This document shows, in pieces, positions 8,302 to 16,988 of a stretch of DNA of 64,000 nt (position 1 is its first letter; each line of letters opens with the position of its first letter). Where the stretch lies: assembly GCF_018861005.1 (NCBI RefSeq), contig NZ_JAHKQL010000034.1:62001-126000 (forward strand), in the 5' to 3' direction. The notes below the pieces were generated by a model that worked only from the letters and a program-made list of their open reading frames with translations, ran no database searches and had not been told where the DNA came from. A program made the translations under genes and the position numbers. Source of the DNA: Polaribacter vadi. GTDB lineage: Bacteria > Bacteroidota > Bacteroidia > Flavobacteriales > Flavobacteriaceae.

Positions 8302-8925
8302 CTATCCCTCACATTTTTGTAAAACTTCTTCAGCTCTTTTTAGTTGGAATTTTGGATAAAACTCTTGCTCAACTTTTTCAGCTTTTCCTAATTCAATTGC
8401 TTTTTTTATAGCATCGCAATAAGGGGCTGTAGACTTACCAAAGAATTTAGCAGCACCCATTTCCCATTCAGCTTTTCCTAAAATTACTCTTGGGTTATTT
8501 GGCGAAATTTCTAAAGCTTTAGCGTATAACATGTTGTTTTTGCCAGATAAAGTCATTCCATATTTTTGACCATCAAAAGCAATATATCCTAAATTTAATA
8601 AAGCCTGAGTGATTATAAGCTCTGGGTTGTTTTCTGAATTCGATTTTGCTGCATCTAAAAACTCTTGAGCTTTCGTTAGTTTTGCAGTTAAAACTGTTTC
8701 ATTTTTTACACCAAAACTGCTTATAATCTCTACAGTTGCTGCATAATAAGCAGGTAGCCAGTTTTCTGGTTCAGCTTTAGAAATGCGTTCAAATAATTGT
8801 GATGCTTCTGTTAATTTATTTTGGTTCCATAAATCGAATGCTTTTTGCATTCCTTTTTGATATTTTGTTTGCGCAGAAATCCCTGTCGCAATGAAAATTG
8901 CGATGATAAATAATACTTTTTTCAT
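8302..8925 (-). CDS. Secreted tetratricopeptide-type protein, unknown function
   Basis: A 207-residue protein with a Sec signal peptide (MKKVLFIIAIFIATGISAQ). The remainder is helical with TPR-like pairs (KAFDLWNQNKLTEASQLFERISKAEPENWLPAYY is typical; later ALEISPNNPRVILGKAEWEMGAA). TPR proteins of this size in Bacteroidota are usually periplasmic scaffolds; no catalytic motif is present. It starts 11 bp after the DUF2306 gene, so it is probably the last gene of a three-gene operon with DUF2141 and DUF2306. Confidence 0.75.
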   Translation of the reverse strand: MKKVLFIIAIFIATGISAQTKYQKGMQKAFDLWNQNKLTEASQLFERISKAEPENWLPAYYAATVEIISSFGVKNETVLTAKLTKAQEFLDAAKSNSENNPELIITQALLNLGYIAFDGQKYGMTLSGKNNMLYAKALEISPNNPRVILGKAEWEMGAAKFFGKSTAPYCDAIKKAIELGKAEKVEQEFYPKFQLKRAEEVLQKCEG

Positions 8926-8936
8926 AATGTTAATGT

Positions 8937-9557
8937 TTAATTTACTGTTTTAAAATGTTGTTTGTTAATAAAGTAAGCGACTAGAATATTTGGCACCCAA
9001 CACAACCAGGCAATAAGTTTGTAGGCTGGTAAAAAAGCACCAAATAGAGGAATGAATATTGGTAAATAAATTCTTAAGGTAACAGCTGCAAAACAAATTG
9101 CATAACTGTATGTCATAAGTTTTTGATGTTTTATAATGTTTCCTTTTTTAATTGTTGTAAAGGCAAATAAAGTGGTTAAAAACCAGGCAACTGCCATTGT
9201 CATAAATCCAGATTTAGCAATTATGCCACCAGTAGCAAAGTAACCAATGTAAAGACCAGAAACAGCACTTAATAAAACAGAAATCACATAGATTTTTCCA
9301 ATGTTTTTATGAAGTTTTAAGTTCTTATTTCTAAATTTTTTGTTGAATTGAAGCCAACCTATACATAAAGCAATACCTCCTAAAATAATATGTATATAAA
9401 ACATAATATTCCATAAATTATCAGCTAAAAGCTCACTTGATTTACTTGCAAGTAAACCGAATTTTCTATCAGAAACTATAAAATATGCAAAAGGATATAA
9501 GCCTATTAAAACCCCACATAAAGCAATTAAATAATAAGATATTTTTTTAAGTAACAT
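8937..9557 (-). CDS. DUF2306 multipass membrane protein
   Basis: A 206-residue integral membrane protein with about six hydrophobic segments. The DUF2306 signature is visible as HIILGGIALCIGWLQFNKK followed by LHKNIGKIYVISVLLSAVSGLYIGY; the conserved histidines (HIILGG, KLHKNIG, KHQKLMTYSYA) suggest a haem or metal role in the family, which is not established. It starts inside the stop of the DUF2141 gene (TAATG overlap), a clear sign of coupled translation. Confidence 0.83.
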   Translation of the reverse strand: MLLKKISYYLIALCGVLIGLYPFAYFIVSDRKFGLLASKSSELLADNLWNIMFYIHIILGGIALCIGWLQFNKKFRNKNLKLHKNIGKIYVISVLLSAVSGLYIGYFATGGIIAKSGFMTMAVAWFLTTLFAFTTIKKGNIIKHQKLMTYSYAICFAAVTLRIYLPIFIPLFGAFLPAYKLIAWLCWVPNILVAYFINKQHFKTVN

Positions 9558-9988
9558 TAGTTTACTTTTATGGTTATTGTTTTATTTGTATCTAAATTAA
9601 ATTTAGCGTCTTTAAATTTAGGAGGTCCCATAAAACCTGTTGCATTATTAGAAAACCCATATGGTTCCTTAGGAATACCAAATATTTTGGTATCCATAAT
9701 TTTATTGTCATTAGAATCGTGGAATAAAGAAACTGCATATTCACCTTTTGGTAACCCTTTAAAATAAGCTATTGCTTTACCATCTTTTACAATTGCATTG
9801 GTTCCTTTTGTGTCTTTACTAGATTTTAAAAATATTTTTTTGCTGTTATAAATGGCAATAAAAACTTTTCCTTTATCTGTTTCCATTCCAGAAATATTGA
9901 TGGTTAAATCGTAAGTATTTTTATCTTGTGCTTGTAGTGAAATGATTCCGCTAAAAAGAAAAGCTGCTATTAAAAGTATTTTTTTCAT
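9557..9988 (-). CDS. DUF2141 secreted protein
   Basis: A 143-residue periplasmic or exported protein with a signal peptide ending ...GIISLQAQ. DUF2141 features are plain: LTINISGMETDKGKVFIAIYN, the central GLPKGEYAVSLFHDSNDNKIMDT, and EPYGFSNNATGFMGPPKF. It is predicted to be a small beta-sandwich, and the family role is unknown. It is the first gene of a minus-strand set with DUF2306 and the TPR protein. Confidence 0.86.
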   Translation of the reverse strand: MKKILLIAAFLFSGIISLQAQDKNTYDLTINISGMETDKGKVFIAIYNSKKIFLKSSKDTKGTNAIVKDGKAIAYFKGLPKGEYAVSLFHDSNDNKIMDTKIFGIPKEPYGFSNNATGFMGPPKFKDAKFNLDTNKTITIKVN

Positions 9989-10078
9989 ATTGTTATTTTT
10001 AAATTGTTTCTGTTTGATGATTCAAATATCTGATGTTTTTAGGGTTTTAAAACAAGAAACATACCCAATTGTAATTTT

Positions 10079-10879
10079 TTATTCCTGAATTGTAAATAAA
10101 CTATTAATTTTTGATAAAACAGCTTCGCTTTCGTAAGTTATAGCAAGTAAATGCCCTTTTTTAGAAGTGAAAAAAACTTTTGGTTCTGCTGCGTTTTTAA
10201 AAACAATTTTAGAATGATTTATAGTTATAGATTTATCTGCTGTACTATGAATAATTAATTTTGGTATATTTTTTATTGTTTTTATTTCTTCTTTAGAAGG
10301 GTACATTTTACCTAATGCATTATCTATATAATCATGAACTTGTTCTGGTGCGTTTTCTTTAGCAATATCTGCAAAAGATGAAAAACCACCATCTAAAATT
10401 AAAGCGTCTATTTCTTTTTGATGTTTATTAGTAAGATGTGTTGCAATTTGGCAACCTAAAGAAGCACCATAAACAATTAGTTTTTTGTTTTTTATGGCTT
10501 TATGTTTTTTCATTTTCGAAAATACAATTTCACTGTCTGTTGCTACATTAATATGAGTTGCGTTTCCTGTAGATTTACCATAACCTCTAAAATCTACTGC
10601 ATAAACTTGGTAACCATCTTTTACTAAAGGGGCTATCATAAATTGATAGGTAGAAATATTACCTCCTGCTCCATGAAAAAATAAAATGGTTGCTTTTGCT
10701 GATTTTTTTGGTTGAAAAAAAATAGTGTGTATTGTGTCTTTTTCTACTAATATAAAATCTTCTGTATGCGGAATTTCAATTTTTTTCAATTTTTTACTTG
10801 GATAATAAAATCGATCTTCGAATTGTGCATTGGTAAATTGAATAAGAAATAGAAATAATATTGTTGTAAATGTTTTCAT
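10079..10879 (-). CDS. Secreted alpha/beta hydrolase
   Basis: A 266-residue hydrolase with an N-terminal signal (about 18 residues, ...FTNAQ). Alpha/beta-hydrolase marks: oxyanion-hole loop FFHGAGGNISTY, VDFRGYGKSTG, the nucleophile elbow YGASLGCQIA (Ser in GASLG), an acid region IHSTADKSI, and the catalytic histidine in KKGHLLAI. This is the bem46/Ser-aminopeptidase type; the substrate (ester or peptide) cannot be told. It stands alone between the DUF2141 operon and the TonB receptor. Confidence 0.84.
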   Translation of the reverse strand: MKTFTTILFLFLIQFTNAQFEDRFYYPSKKLKKIEIPHTEDFILVEKDTIHTIFFQPKKSAKATILFFHGAGGNISTYQFMIAPLVKDGYQVYAVDFRGYGKSTGNATHINVATDSEIVFSKMKKHKAIKNKKLIVYGASLGCQIATHLTNKHQKEIDALILDGGFSSFADIAKENAPEQVHDYIDNALGKMYPSKEEIKTIKNIPKLIIHSTADKSITINHSKIVFKNAAEPKVFFTSKKGHLLAITYESEAVLSKINSLFTIQE

Positions 10880-10931
10880 TAGTTAAAAAGTATAATGGTT
10901 AATTATTATGCTGTTCGTTTGCAAACAGACA

Positions 10932-11020
10932 TAGCCCTGATTGAAGCATTTGTTTGAGCTCTTTTTTCTTTTTCAGAAAAAAAGCGAGTGCTGAAAGCAG
11001 GAAATAGCTTCTAAAAAAAA
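10932..11020 (-). repeat. Stop-adjacent intergenic repeat, copy 2
   Basis: Reverse-complement copy of the element at 3803-3882. Read on the minus strand it starts directly after the TonB receptor stop: T-tract, AGAAGCTATTTCCTGC, AT hairpin (CTTTTTTTCT-GAAAA-AGAAAAAAG), then CTTCAATCAGGGCTA. It differs from copy 1 mainly between the hairpin and the 3' end, so the hairpin and ends seem to be what is conserved. Confidence 0.7.
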
Positions 11021-13180
11021 TTATAGATTATCTAATTGATTTGATTTTTTGTCATCGCTAATTGTCCAGAAAAAGCCTACAAAAAAGAAACTATCTGCAT
11101 TGGGTACAATGGCTTGCCTATCAAAATTTCCATTTGTATTTGGTGTGTTTTTATAATTGTAGCCAAAGACATTTTTGGTGCCTAATGCGTTATTTACAGA
11201 GAAATATAAAATTTTTTGTTGGTCTATTAAATACGCCCAATTTAAACTTACAGAATTGTAATTTTTGGTTTTATTATTTAAAAAACCTGGCTCATTTGGG
11301 TTTGTGTACGTTCTACCAGATGCAAAATTGTAAGTAATACCAAATTGACTTTGCCATTTTTCTACCCAATGTTTACCAACAATCGATAAATTATGTGCAG
11401 ATGCAAAATTTGGTGTTGCTGAGGTTGTGTAGTTTCTGTAATCTCTTTCTGTGTCTAAAAATGAGTAAGATACCCAATAATCTGTGTTTTTAATTTTTTG
11501 ATTTTGTCTCCAGAAAATATCAATTCCTTTTGCATAGGCAGTTCCGTTATTTGAAAAATTAGAATCGAAACTAGCTATTTCTGAATCGTACTTTACCAAA
11601 TCTTTATAGTCTTTATAATATGCCTCAATTCTAAAGATTTGGTTCTTTTTTGTATGTTGATAATTAGCTATTAAATGCGAAGTATTTTCTGCTTTAAAAT
11701 CTTGATGAAACTTTAAATAATTATTGCTAGGGTTTTGATAAAATTGACCATAAGCCAATGATAATTGCGAACTTTTACCAGTTTTGTAAGATAATGATGT
11801 TCTTGGGGATACTGTAAATTGGTTTAGTAAATCAGAATTTTCTACTCTAACACCAATTTTTGCGGCTAAATTTTTAGAGAAAAAGATGTCTGTTTCTGCA
11901 AAAGATGCAAAAAGATTATTATTAAAACCATAATCAAATTTTTGATTGTTGACAGGTGTGTAATCTTCGTTAAAATCAGTGATAAAATATTCAGAACCAA
12001 ATGCTATTCTAAATCTGCTAGAAAATTGTTTTCTGATTTTTACTTTAAAATGTGCTGAGTTTTCTGTGTTGTTTACAACATCATCAATAATTTTTACGGT
12101 AGAATTATCATTTGTAAAACTTACTCCACTTTCTATTTTCCAATTGTTGCCAAACTTATTTTTGTAGGTACTATTTATGTAGAGGTTTCTGTTTTGTAGT
12201 CCAAAACGAAATCCGTCTTCGAAATTAATATCATCTTGAATAACATCTAAATCTGTATAACTAAAAGCGCCATACACTTTTAACATAGAATCGTCTTTAA
12301 AATTGTGTCTGTAAACAGCTTCTCCACTTGCAGCTTGGTAAGGTTTTAGCCAATTATTTCTATCTGGAAATGCTGCTGTATAAGGACCAAGGTTTATATA
12401 AGAGGTATTTATACTTAAAGAATTGTTATCCCAAATTTGTGTGTTACCAAGACCAACACCCAATGTCATTAAAGAAATGTCTGTTTTTTCTTGGTCTGGT
12501 TTGTCTATGGTTGTTAAATCTAATACACCAGATAAAGCTTGCCCATATTCAGCTGAATAACCACCAGTAGAAAATGTAATTCCTTTGAATAAAAATGGTG
12601 AATAACGACCACGAGTTGGAGTGTTGTTTGGTGTTGGACTGTAAGGTGTAAAAACACGAACACCATCTATAAAAATTTGTGTTTCTTCTGCATTACCACC
12701 TCTAACAAAAAGACGACCATCTTCTGCTGCTGCAGAAGTTCCTGGTAAGGTTTGTAAAGCTCCTAAAACATCGCCAACTGCACTTGCTGTGGTAACAATA
12801 TCTAAAGGTTTTAAAACGGTTACTTTTGCTTTTTCGCCAGCTTTAAATGTACCAGCGTTTATGGTAACAGCATCTAAAGAATTTATATCGTCTCTTAATT
12901 TTACTTGTAAATTTTTGAATTTAGATACATCATCTATTTTTACAAAAGTTTCAAAAGAAACAAACGATATTACTAAGGTTTGTGTTCCTGTTTCTTCTGT
13001 TGTAAAAGTATATTCTCCTTTTTCGTTGGTTGATGTTCCATCGTAAGTGCCTTCTAAATATACACTTGCTCCTAAAATTGGTTGTTTTTTAGAGTCAGTA
13101 ACTTTACCAGATATTGTGGTTTGTGCTAATAAAGAAAATTGAGTTATGGTAAATAGTAAAAATAAAATTCGTTTCATCAT
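11021..13180 (-). CDS. TonB-dependent outer-membrane receptor
   Basis: A 719-residue receptor starting at MMKR (13180), just before a clear signal peptide ending SLLAQ; a start at 13219 would put 13 residues before it. Domains: carboxypeptidase-regulatory-like beta-sandwich (about 20-95, TTISGKVTDSKKQPILGA), plug domain (about 115-230, with VGDVLGALQTLPG, FVRGGNAEETQIFIDGV, GGYSAEYGQALSGVLDL), then the 22-strand barrel with periodic aromatic strands. It imports an unknown ligand by TonB energy. There is no SusD partner, so it is probably not a glycan SusC. An AraC regulator lies 92 bp upstream on the same strand. Confidence 0.9.
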   Translation of the reverse strand: MMKRILFLLFTITQFSLLAQTTISGKVTDSKKQPILGASVYLEGTYDGTSTNEKGEYTFTTEETGTQTLVISFVSFETFVKIDDVSKFKNLQVKLRDDINSLDAVTINAGTFKAGEKAKVTVLKPLDIVTTASAVGDVLGALQTLPGTSAAAEDGRLFVRGGNAEETQIFIDGVRVFTPYSPTPNNTPTRGRYSPFLFKGITFSTGGYSAEYGQALSGVLDLTTIDKPDQEKTDISLMTLGVGLGNTQIWDNNSLSINTSYINLGPYTAAFPDRNNWLKPYQAASGEAVYRHNFKDDSMLKVYGAFSYTDLDVIQDDINFEDGFRFGLQNRNLYINSTYKNKFGNNWKIESGVSFTNDNSTVKIIDDVVNNTENSAHFKVKIRKQFSSRFRIAFGSEYFITDFNEDYTPVNNQKFDYGFNNNLFASFAETDIFFSKNLAAKIGVRVENSDLLNQFTVSPRTSLSYKTGKSSQLSLAYGQFYQNPSNNYLKFHQDFKAENTSHLIANYQHTKKNQIFRIEAYYKDYKDLVKYDSEIASFDSNFSNNGTAYAKGIDIFWRQNQKIKNTDYWVSYSFLDTERDYRNYTTSATPNFASAHNLSIVGKHWVEKWQSQFGITYNFASGRTYTNPNEPGFLNNKTKNYNSVSLNWAYLIDQQKILYFSVNNALGTKNVFGYNYKNTPNTNGNFDRQAIVPNADSFFFVGFFWTISDDKKSNQLDNL

Positions 13181-13272
13181 TATTAATTTTTGATGGTACA
13201 AAGATGTAATGATGTTCAATAAAAAAATAAAAAGAAATACTGAGTTGTAAGTTTTGGTTGATGAATTGTGTT

Positions 13273-14193
13273 TTATAAAATAGGAATACAGAAGTCTACA
13301 ATAAACTTGTTTTCTGGATGTTCTGCAGCATTGTTATAGTAAATTTCAAAAGGATCATTATCGGCTTTTTTGTATCCATTTTCAGACATCCAAACAAAAG
13401 AAGATTCCCAAGCTTGCTGAAATTGAAAAGGTGTAATTTCGAATCGAGAAACAATACATTTTGTTGGACTTAGTATTCTTAAATTTACTGAATCATCTAA
13501 ATCAATAGGATCATTTAAAACAATACAGGCACTCATTCTTAAATTATTTGGCTCTGTAATTTTAGGACTATCATGATAAATAGTTACCATTCTTGTTTGC
13601 TCATTTATTAAACCTTTTGGTGTTGCCCATTTTACTAATTTGTTATAAACACTGCCAATTGCATCAATTTTTCCTTTATGAGAAATGTATGCTAAATCTA
13701 ATCTTGGTGTTTTTTTTATTTCTGGCTTTGTGTTCATTTTTAACCAATTTAATGCGTTATTGATATTACAAATATATTGCTCAAAACTAATTTTAATTTG
13801 TCCTTTCTTGCTTTCTGTTTTGCTAATCTTGCTAAATTTATTAGGAGTTATTTCTTTGAATCTGGTTGGTGAAATTCCGTAGAATTTTTTAAAAGATTTA
13901 GAAAATGATGATAAATTAGTATACCCTATAAGTTCAGAAATTTCAGTTACAGTTTTATCTTTTTGATGCAATAAAAAAGAAGCTGCTTTTTCTATTCTTT
14001 TTCTATTGATAAAATTTTGTAAAGTTTCATTGGTAACAACTTTAAATAATCTATGAAAATGAAAAGGAGAGAAGTAGGCTTTTTGAGCAACTTTTTCTAA
14101 GGTTAGTTTTTTGTCTAAATTTTCTTCAACATACACAATAGCATCACAAATTCTGGTAACTGTATTGTTTGTTATTTTATGTTGTGTATTCAA
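13273..14193 (-). CDS. AraC-family regulator with GyrI-like effector domain
   Basis: A 306-residue Rob-like regulator. An N-terminal double helix-turn-helix (about residues 8-112; KLTLEKVAQKAYFSPFHFHR and EISELIGYTNLSSFSKSFKK then YGISPTRFKE) is joined to a C-terminal GyrI-like small-molecule-binding domain (about 150-306; GSVYNKLVKWATPKGL, KCIVSRFEITPFQFQQAW). It overlaps the end of the upstream gene by 4 bp, so it is transcribed with the zinc-ribbon and NDH-2 genes. It may control the TonB receptor just downstream; that is inference from position. Confidence 0.88.
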   Translation of the reverse strand: MNTQHKITNNTVTRICDAIVYVEENLDKKLTLEKVAQKAYFSPFHFHRLFKVVTNETLQNFINRKRIEKAASFLLHQKDKTVTEISELIGYTNLSSFSKSFKKFYGISPTRFKEITPNKFSKISKTESKKGQIKISFEQYICNINNALNWLKMNTKPEIKKTPRLDLAYISHKGKIDAIGSVYNKLVKWATPKGLINEQTRMVTIYHDSPKITEPNNLRMSACIVLNDPIDLDDSVNLRILSPTKCIVSRFEITPFQFQQAWESSFVWMSENGYKKADNDPFEIYYNNAAEHPENKFIVDFCIPIL

Positions 14194-14543
14194 TTTTGGT
14201 TGTTTTGCAGTTTGTAGAAAATGAATCCGCTTGCAAAATAAAGAATAACATCAACAAAATCTTTGGTATATCTTGCTAAATATTTAGGGAAAATAAATTC
14301 GAAGAGTATACTATACATAAAACAAACATATAGAATTATGGGTAGTGTTAAAGTAAAATCAGGATTGTTTCTAGACCATTTTAAGAAATGTAAACTCAAA
14401 TAAAGTACAATAGGTATTATTAAAAAATCATTCAAATAATTATTGGTGATTTTAGGTAAAGAAATATTAAAATATTGAAAGAGGTAAATGGTAATACCTA
14501 AAAGAATTGATGAAATACAATAAATAGATAATTTTTTATTCAT
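14190..14543 (-). CDS. Small multipass membrane protein, unknown
   Basis: A 117-residue protein from ATG 14543 (one base after the stop of the zinc-ribbon gene; the TTG-type start further upstream is rejected). It is almost entirely hydrophobic with four likely membrane segments (for example IYCISSILLGITIYLFQYF and FVDVILYFASGFIFY). I do not recognise a family. It is coupled to both neighbours by 1-bp spacing and a 4-bp overlap, so it belongs to the NDH-2/AraC operon. Confidence 0.65.
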   Translation of the reverse strand: MNKKLSIYCISSILLGITIYLFQYFNISLPKITNNYLNDFLIIPIVLYLSLHFLKWSRNNPDFTLTLPIILYVCFMYSILFEFIFPKYLARYTKDFVDVILYFASGFIFYKLQNNQN

Positions 14544-14544
14544 T

Positions 14545-14850
14545 TTAACCAGCTGCAACCATTGCAATAAACCAAGCTAAACCAGCACCAATAGCACTTA
14601 CAACTGTAATAGCTGAATAAATTACCCAGCCTAAAACTCTAAAAAACATATTAGGATGTCTCTTTAAACGTTCAGCTAAATTAGGATTTTCAATTTCGCG
14701 TATAGCTTCTTTAATCTGTTTTTGTTTTTCGGCTTTAATTTTAAGTTCTCGTTTTTTTTGATAAGATATTAAATGACCACAATTTTCACAATAGTCTTTA
14801 TTGGTGTTAAAAACTCCGCAGTTAGGGCATTTAATTCTTCTTATACTCAT
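14545..14850 (-). CDS. Zinc-ribbon membrane protein
   Basis: A 101-residue protein with an N-terminal four-cysteine zinc ribbon (CPNCGVFNTNKDYCENCG), a charged helix (about 30-55) and two closely spaced C-terminal hydrophobic segments (VLGWVIYSAITVVSAIGAGLAW region). The ribbon is of the short rubredoxin/L32-like type found in small regulators. Function is unknown. It lies 1 bp from the NDH-2 gene and 1 bp from the next membrane gene. Confidence 0.68.
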   Translation of the reverse strand: MSIRRIKCPNCGVFNTNKDYCENCGHLISYQKKRELKIKAEKQKQIKEAIREIENPNLAERLKRHPNMFFRVLGWVIYSAITVVSAIGAGLAWFIAMVAAG

Positions 14851-14851
14851 T

Positions 14852-16138
14852 TTAAGATAATTTATTTTTCTTCTTAAAAGGACGAATGATTAGTCTTGTT
14901 TCTCTATCAAAACGAATGTAGTTATACACCCAATTTAGAAATACAATGGCTCTGTTTCTAAAACCTATTAAAGAAAAAAGATGTACAAACATCCAAACAA
15001 ACCAAGCAAAAACTCCTTGAAATTTCCATTTAGGTAAATCTACAACAGCTTTATTTCGTCCAATTGTAGCCATAGAACCTTTATCATTATAGATAAAAGC
15101 TTTCTGTTTTTTATTAAAAATCTTTGCTAAAATATTTTTTGCAACCAATTTACCTTGTTGAATTGCAGGTTGTGCCATCATTGGATGTCCATAAGGATTT
15201 TCTTTGGATGACATACATGCAACATCACCAATTGCATAAATATTAGGATGATTTACTACTTGATTAAATTCATTAACTTTAATTCTTGCTGCACGTTCTA
15301 TAACACACTCAGCTTGTAAACCATCAACCATTTCTCCTTTAACACCAGCAGCCCAAATTACAGTTTCTGCCCTAAAGTTATCTTCTCCATTAGTCGTTAC
15401 AATTTTGCCATCGTAATCTAAAACACGCAAATTTTTCCAAACGTTTACACCTAATTTAATTAAAAAATCTTCAGCTTTTTCAGAAGCTTTTGCACTCATC
15501 CCTTTTAAAATACATCCAGAACTCTGTATTAGGTTTATGTTCATTTGTCTAATATCTAAATCTGGATAATCTTTTGGCAAAATTCCTTTTTTCATTTCTG
15601 CTAAAGCACCTGCTAATTCTACTCCTGTAGGTCCACCACCAACAATTACAAAATTCATTAAAGCTTTTCTTTCTTCTAAGTTTGATGTTAAAAGTGCTTC
15701 CTCAAAATTTTCTAAAATTAAACTTCTGATGTCTAAAGATTGAGGTACAGATTTCATTTCCATCGTATTTTTTTGGATGTTGGTGTTTCCAAAAAAGTTG
15801 GTTGTAGAACCTGTAGCAATAATTAATTCATCATAATCTATATTACCAATAGAAGTTTCAATTTCGTTTTTATCAGGATTAATTTTTATAACGTTTGCCA
15901 ATCTAAAAAAGAAATTATCAACATCGTTAAAACGTTTTCTTAACGGAAAAGCAATAGAATCTGGCTCTAAACCACCAGTTGCTACTTGATATAACAAAGG
16001 TTGAAAAGTATGATAATTATGTTTGTCTATTAAAACAACTTGTAGTTCTTGTTTCTCTAAACCTTTTGCTGCAGCCAAACCTGCAAAACCACCACCAATT
16101 ATTACTACTCTAGGAAAACTTGACTGTGGTATGTTCAT
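14852..16138 (-). CDS. ndh: Type II NADH dehydrogenase (NDH-2)
   Basis: A 428-residue FAD enzyme that passes electrons from NADH to quinone without pumping protons. Two dinucleotide-binding folds are present: IIGGGFAGLAAAKGL (residues 13-27) for FAD and VGGGPTGVELAGALAEM (about 165-181) for NADH. The quinone-end signature is AQPAIQQGKLVAKNI. The C-terminus has hydrophobic segments (GVFAWFVWMFVHLFSLIGF) and a basic tail, as in membrane-bound NDH-2. A TAAATTTG promoter box lies at 16165-16172. It is the first gene of a four-gene run. Confidence 0.9.
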   Translation of the reverse strand: MNIPQSSFPRVVIIGGGFAGLAAAKGLEKQELQVVLIDKHNYHTFQPLLYQVATGGLEPDSIAFPLRKRFNDVDNFFFRLANVIKINPDKNEIETSIGNIDYDELIIATGSTTNFFGNTNIQKNTMEMKSVPQSLDIRSLILENFEEALLTSNLEERKALMNFVIVGGGPTGVELAGALAEMKKGILPKDYPDLDIRQMNINLIQSSGCILKGMSAKASEKAEDFLIKLGVNVWKNLRVLDYDGKIVTTNGEDNFRAETVIWAAGVKGEMVDGLQAECVIERAARIKVNEFNQVVNHPNIYAIGDVACMSSKENPYGHPMMAQPAIQQGKLVAKNILAKIFNKKQKAFIYNDKGSMATIGRNKAVVDLPKWKFQGVFAWFVWMFVHLFSLIGFRNRAIVFLNWVYNYIRFDRETRLIIRPFKKKNKLS

Positions 16139-16164
16139 TTTAAACGGATTGATTTTTAGAATGG

Positions 16165-16172
16165 CAAATTTA
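16165..16172 (-). promoter_or_regulatory. TAnnTTTG box for the ndh operon
   Basis: TAAATTTG on the minus strand, 26 bp before the ndh ATG, matches the Bacteroidota -7 consensus. No clear -33 TTG is present, so the call is tentative. Confidence 0.4.
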
Positions 16173-16190
16173 CTGAAAACCGATCATTTC

Positions 16191-16715
16191 TTATTTGAAA
16201 CTTCTTTTTATTTCTAGCAATGTTTTATCAGAAGAAATAAATTCTGATATTATTTTAAATCGTAAATCTTTGATTGGTAAATTAAAATAAGTTGCCCATT
16301 TATCATCTTTAAATAAATGATTTATTTGTTTTATTCTTTTTTGAGCTTCTGAATAGGTAAATAAAATGTGTTCTTTTATTTCTTTTTCTGATTTAATTTT
16401 GGCTGTTTTTTCTTTAAAATCAACAGAAATAAAAAAGAGTTTTTCTGATGAGTTAATAGGGTAGAAGTTTGCCCATTTTGCAAAACCAATTACAATATTT
16501 TGGTTTTTGTAATTATCATTAGCAATTAATTTCCATCTGCAATTGGCAACTCTTCCCCAATGATTGGATTTTCTGTAAACCCCTTCTTTGGTATAAAAGT
16601 ATTGACTTTCAGATTTACTTTTATAATTTGTGTTTTCTGGAAAATCAAAATCATTAACTTGTTGAAATTCACAGAAAGTGTATTTAAAGAAGTTGTTTTT
16701 GTTAAAAGTTTTCAA
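16191..16715 (-). CDS. Hypothetical soluble protein with TTG start
   Basis: A 174-residue protein, no signal or membrane segment, rich in Lys, Phe and Asn. Landmarks are YRKSNHWGRVANCRWKL (residues about 48-64) and FAKWANFYPIN. I do not recognise a characterised family, though the RKSNHWGRV block looks conserved-domain-like. No ATG occurs in the first 100 codons, so TTG 16715 is the likely start; a TATTTTTG box lies 13 bp upstream, giving a very short leader. Confidence 0.6.
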   Translation of the reverse strand: MKTFNKNNFFKYTFCEFQQVNDFDFPENTNYKSKSESQYFYTKEGVYRKSNHWGRVANCRWKLIANDNYKNQNIVIGFAKWANFYPINSSEKLFFISVDFKEKTAKIKSEKEIKEHILFTYSEAQKRIKQINHLFKDDKWATYFNLPIKDLRFKIISEFISSDKTLLEIKRSFK

Positions 16716-16728
16716 AACGTTGTTTTTG

Positions 16729-16736
16729 CAAAAATA
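16729..16736 (-). promoter_or_regulatory. TAnnTTTG box upstream of the TTG-start gene
   Basis: TATTTTTG on the minus strand, 13 bp before the proposed TTG start. The transcript would be nearly leaderless. Confidence 0.35.
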
Positions 16737-16907
16737 CTATTCTTAATGTTTACAAAACGTCTAAAGTAACATTTGAACTTGTTAATTGGAGATAATAGCA
16801 AAACAATGTTTTTAAAATGTAGATGCTGAAACTTTTTATACTGTGTATAATTAGAGTCCGTTTTTCTGGAAAATAGTAGTTTTAATACTTACTATATTGA
16901 TAATAGC

Positions 16908-16937
16908 AAAAACCTACAATTTGGATTGTAGGTTTTT
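16908..16937 (-). terminator. Intrinsic terminator after the surface lipoprotein gene
   Basis: A perfect 13-bp stem (AAAAACCTACAAT / ATTGTAGGTTTTT) with a TTGG loop. It lies 51 bp past the stop of the minus-strand lipoprotein gene; tracts on both sides make it usable in both directions. Confidence 0.85.
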
Positions 16938-16988
16938 ATTATTATTAAAACGTATTATTTAGTACTTTACTAAAATACGGTTGTTACA

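Noticed and set aside
11021..13180. Polysaccharide-utilisation SusC
   Set aside because: No SusD gene, no glycan enzymes nearby, and the receptor is shorter than typical SusC proteins.
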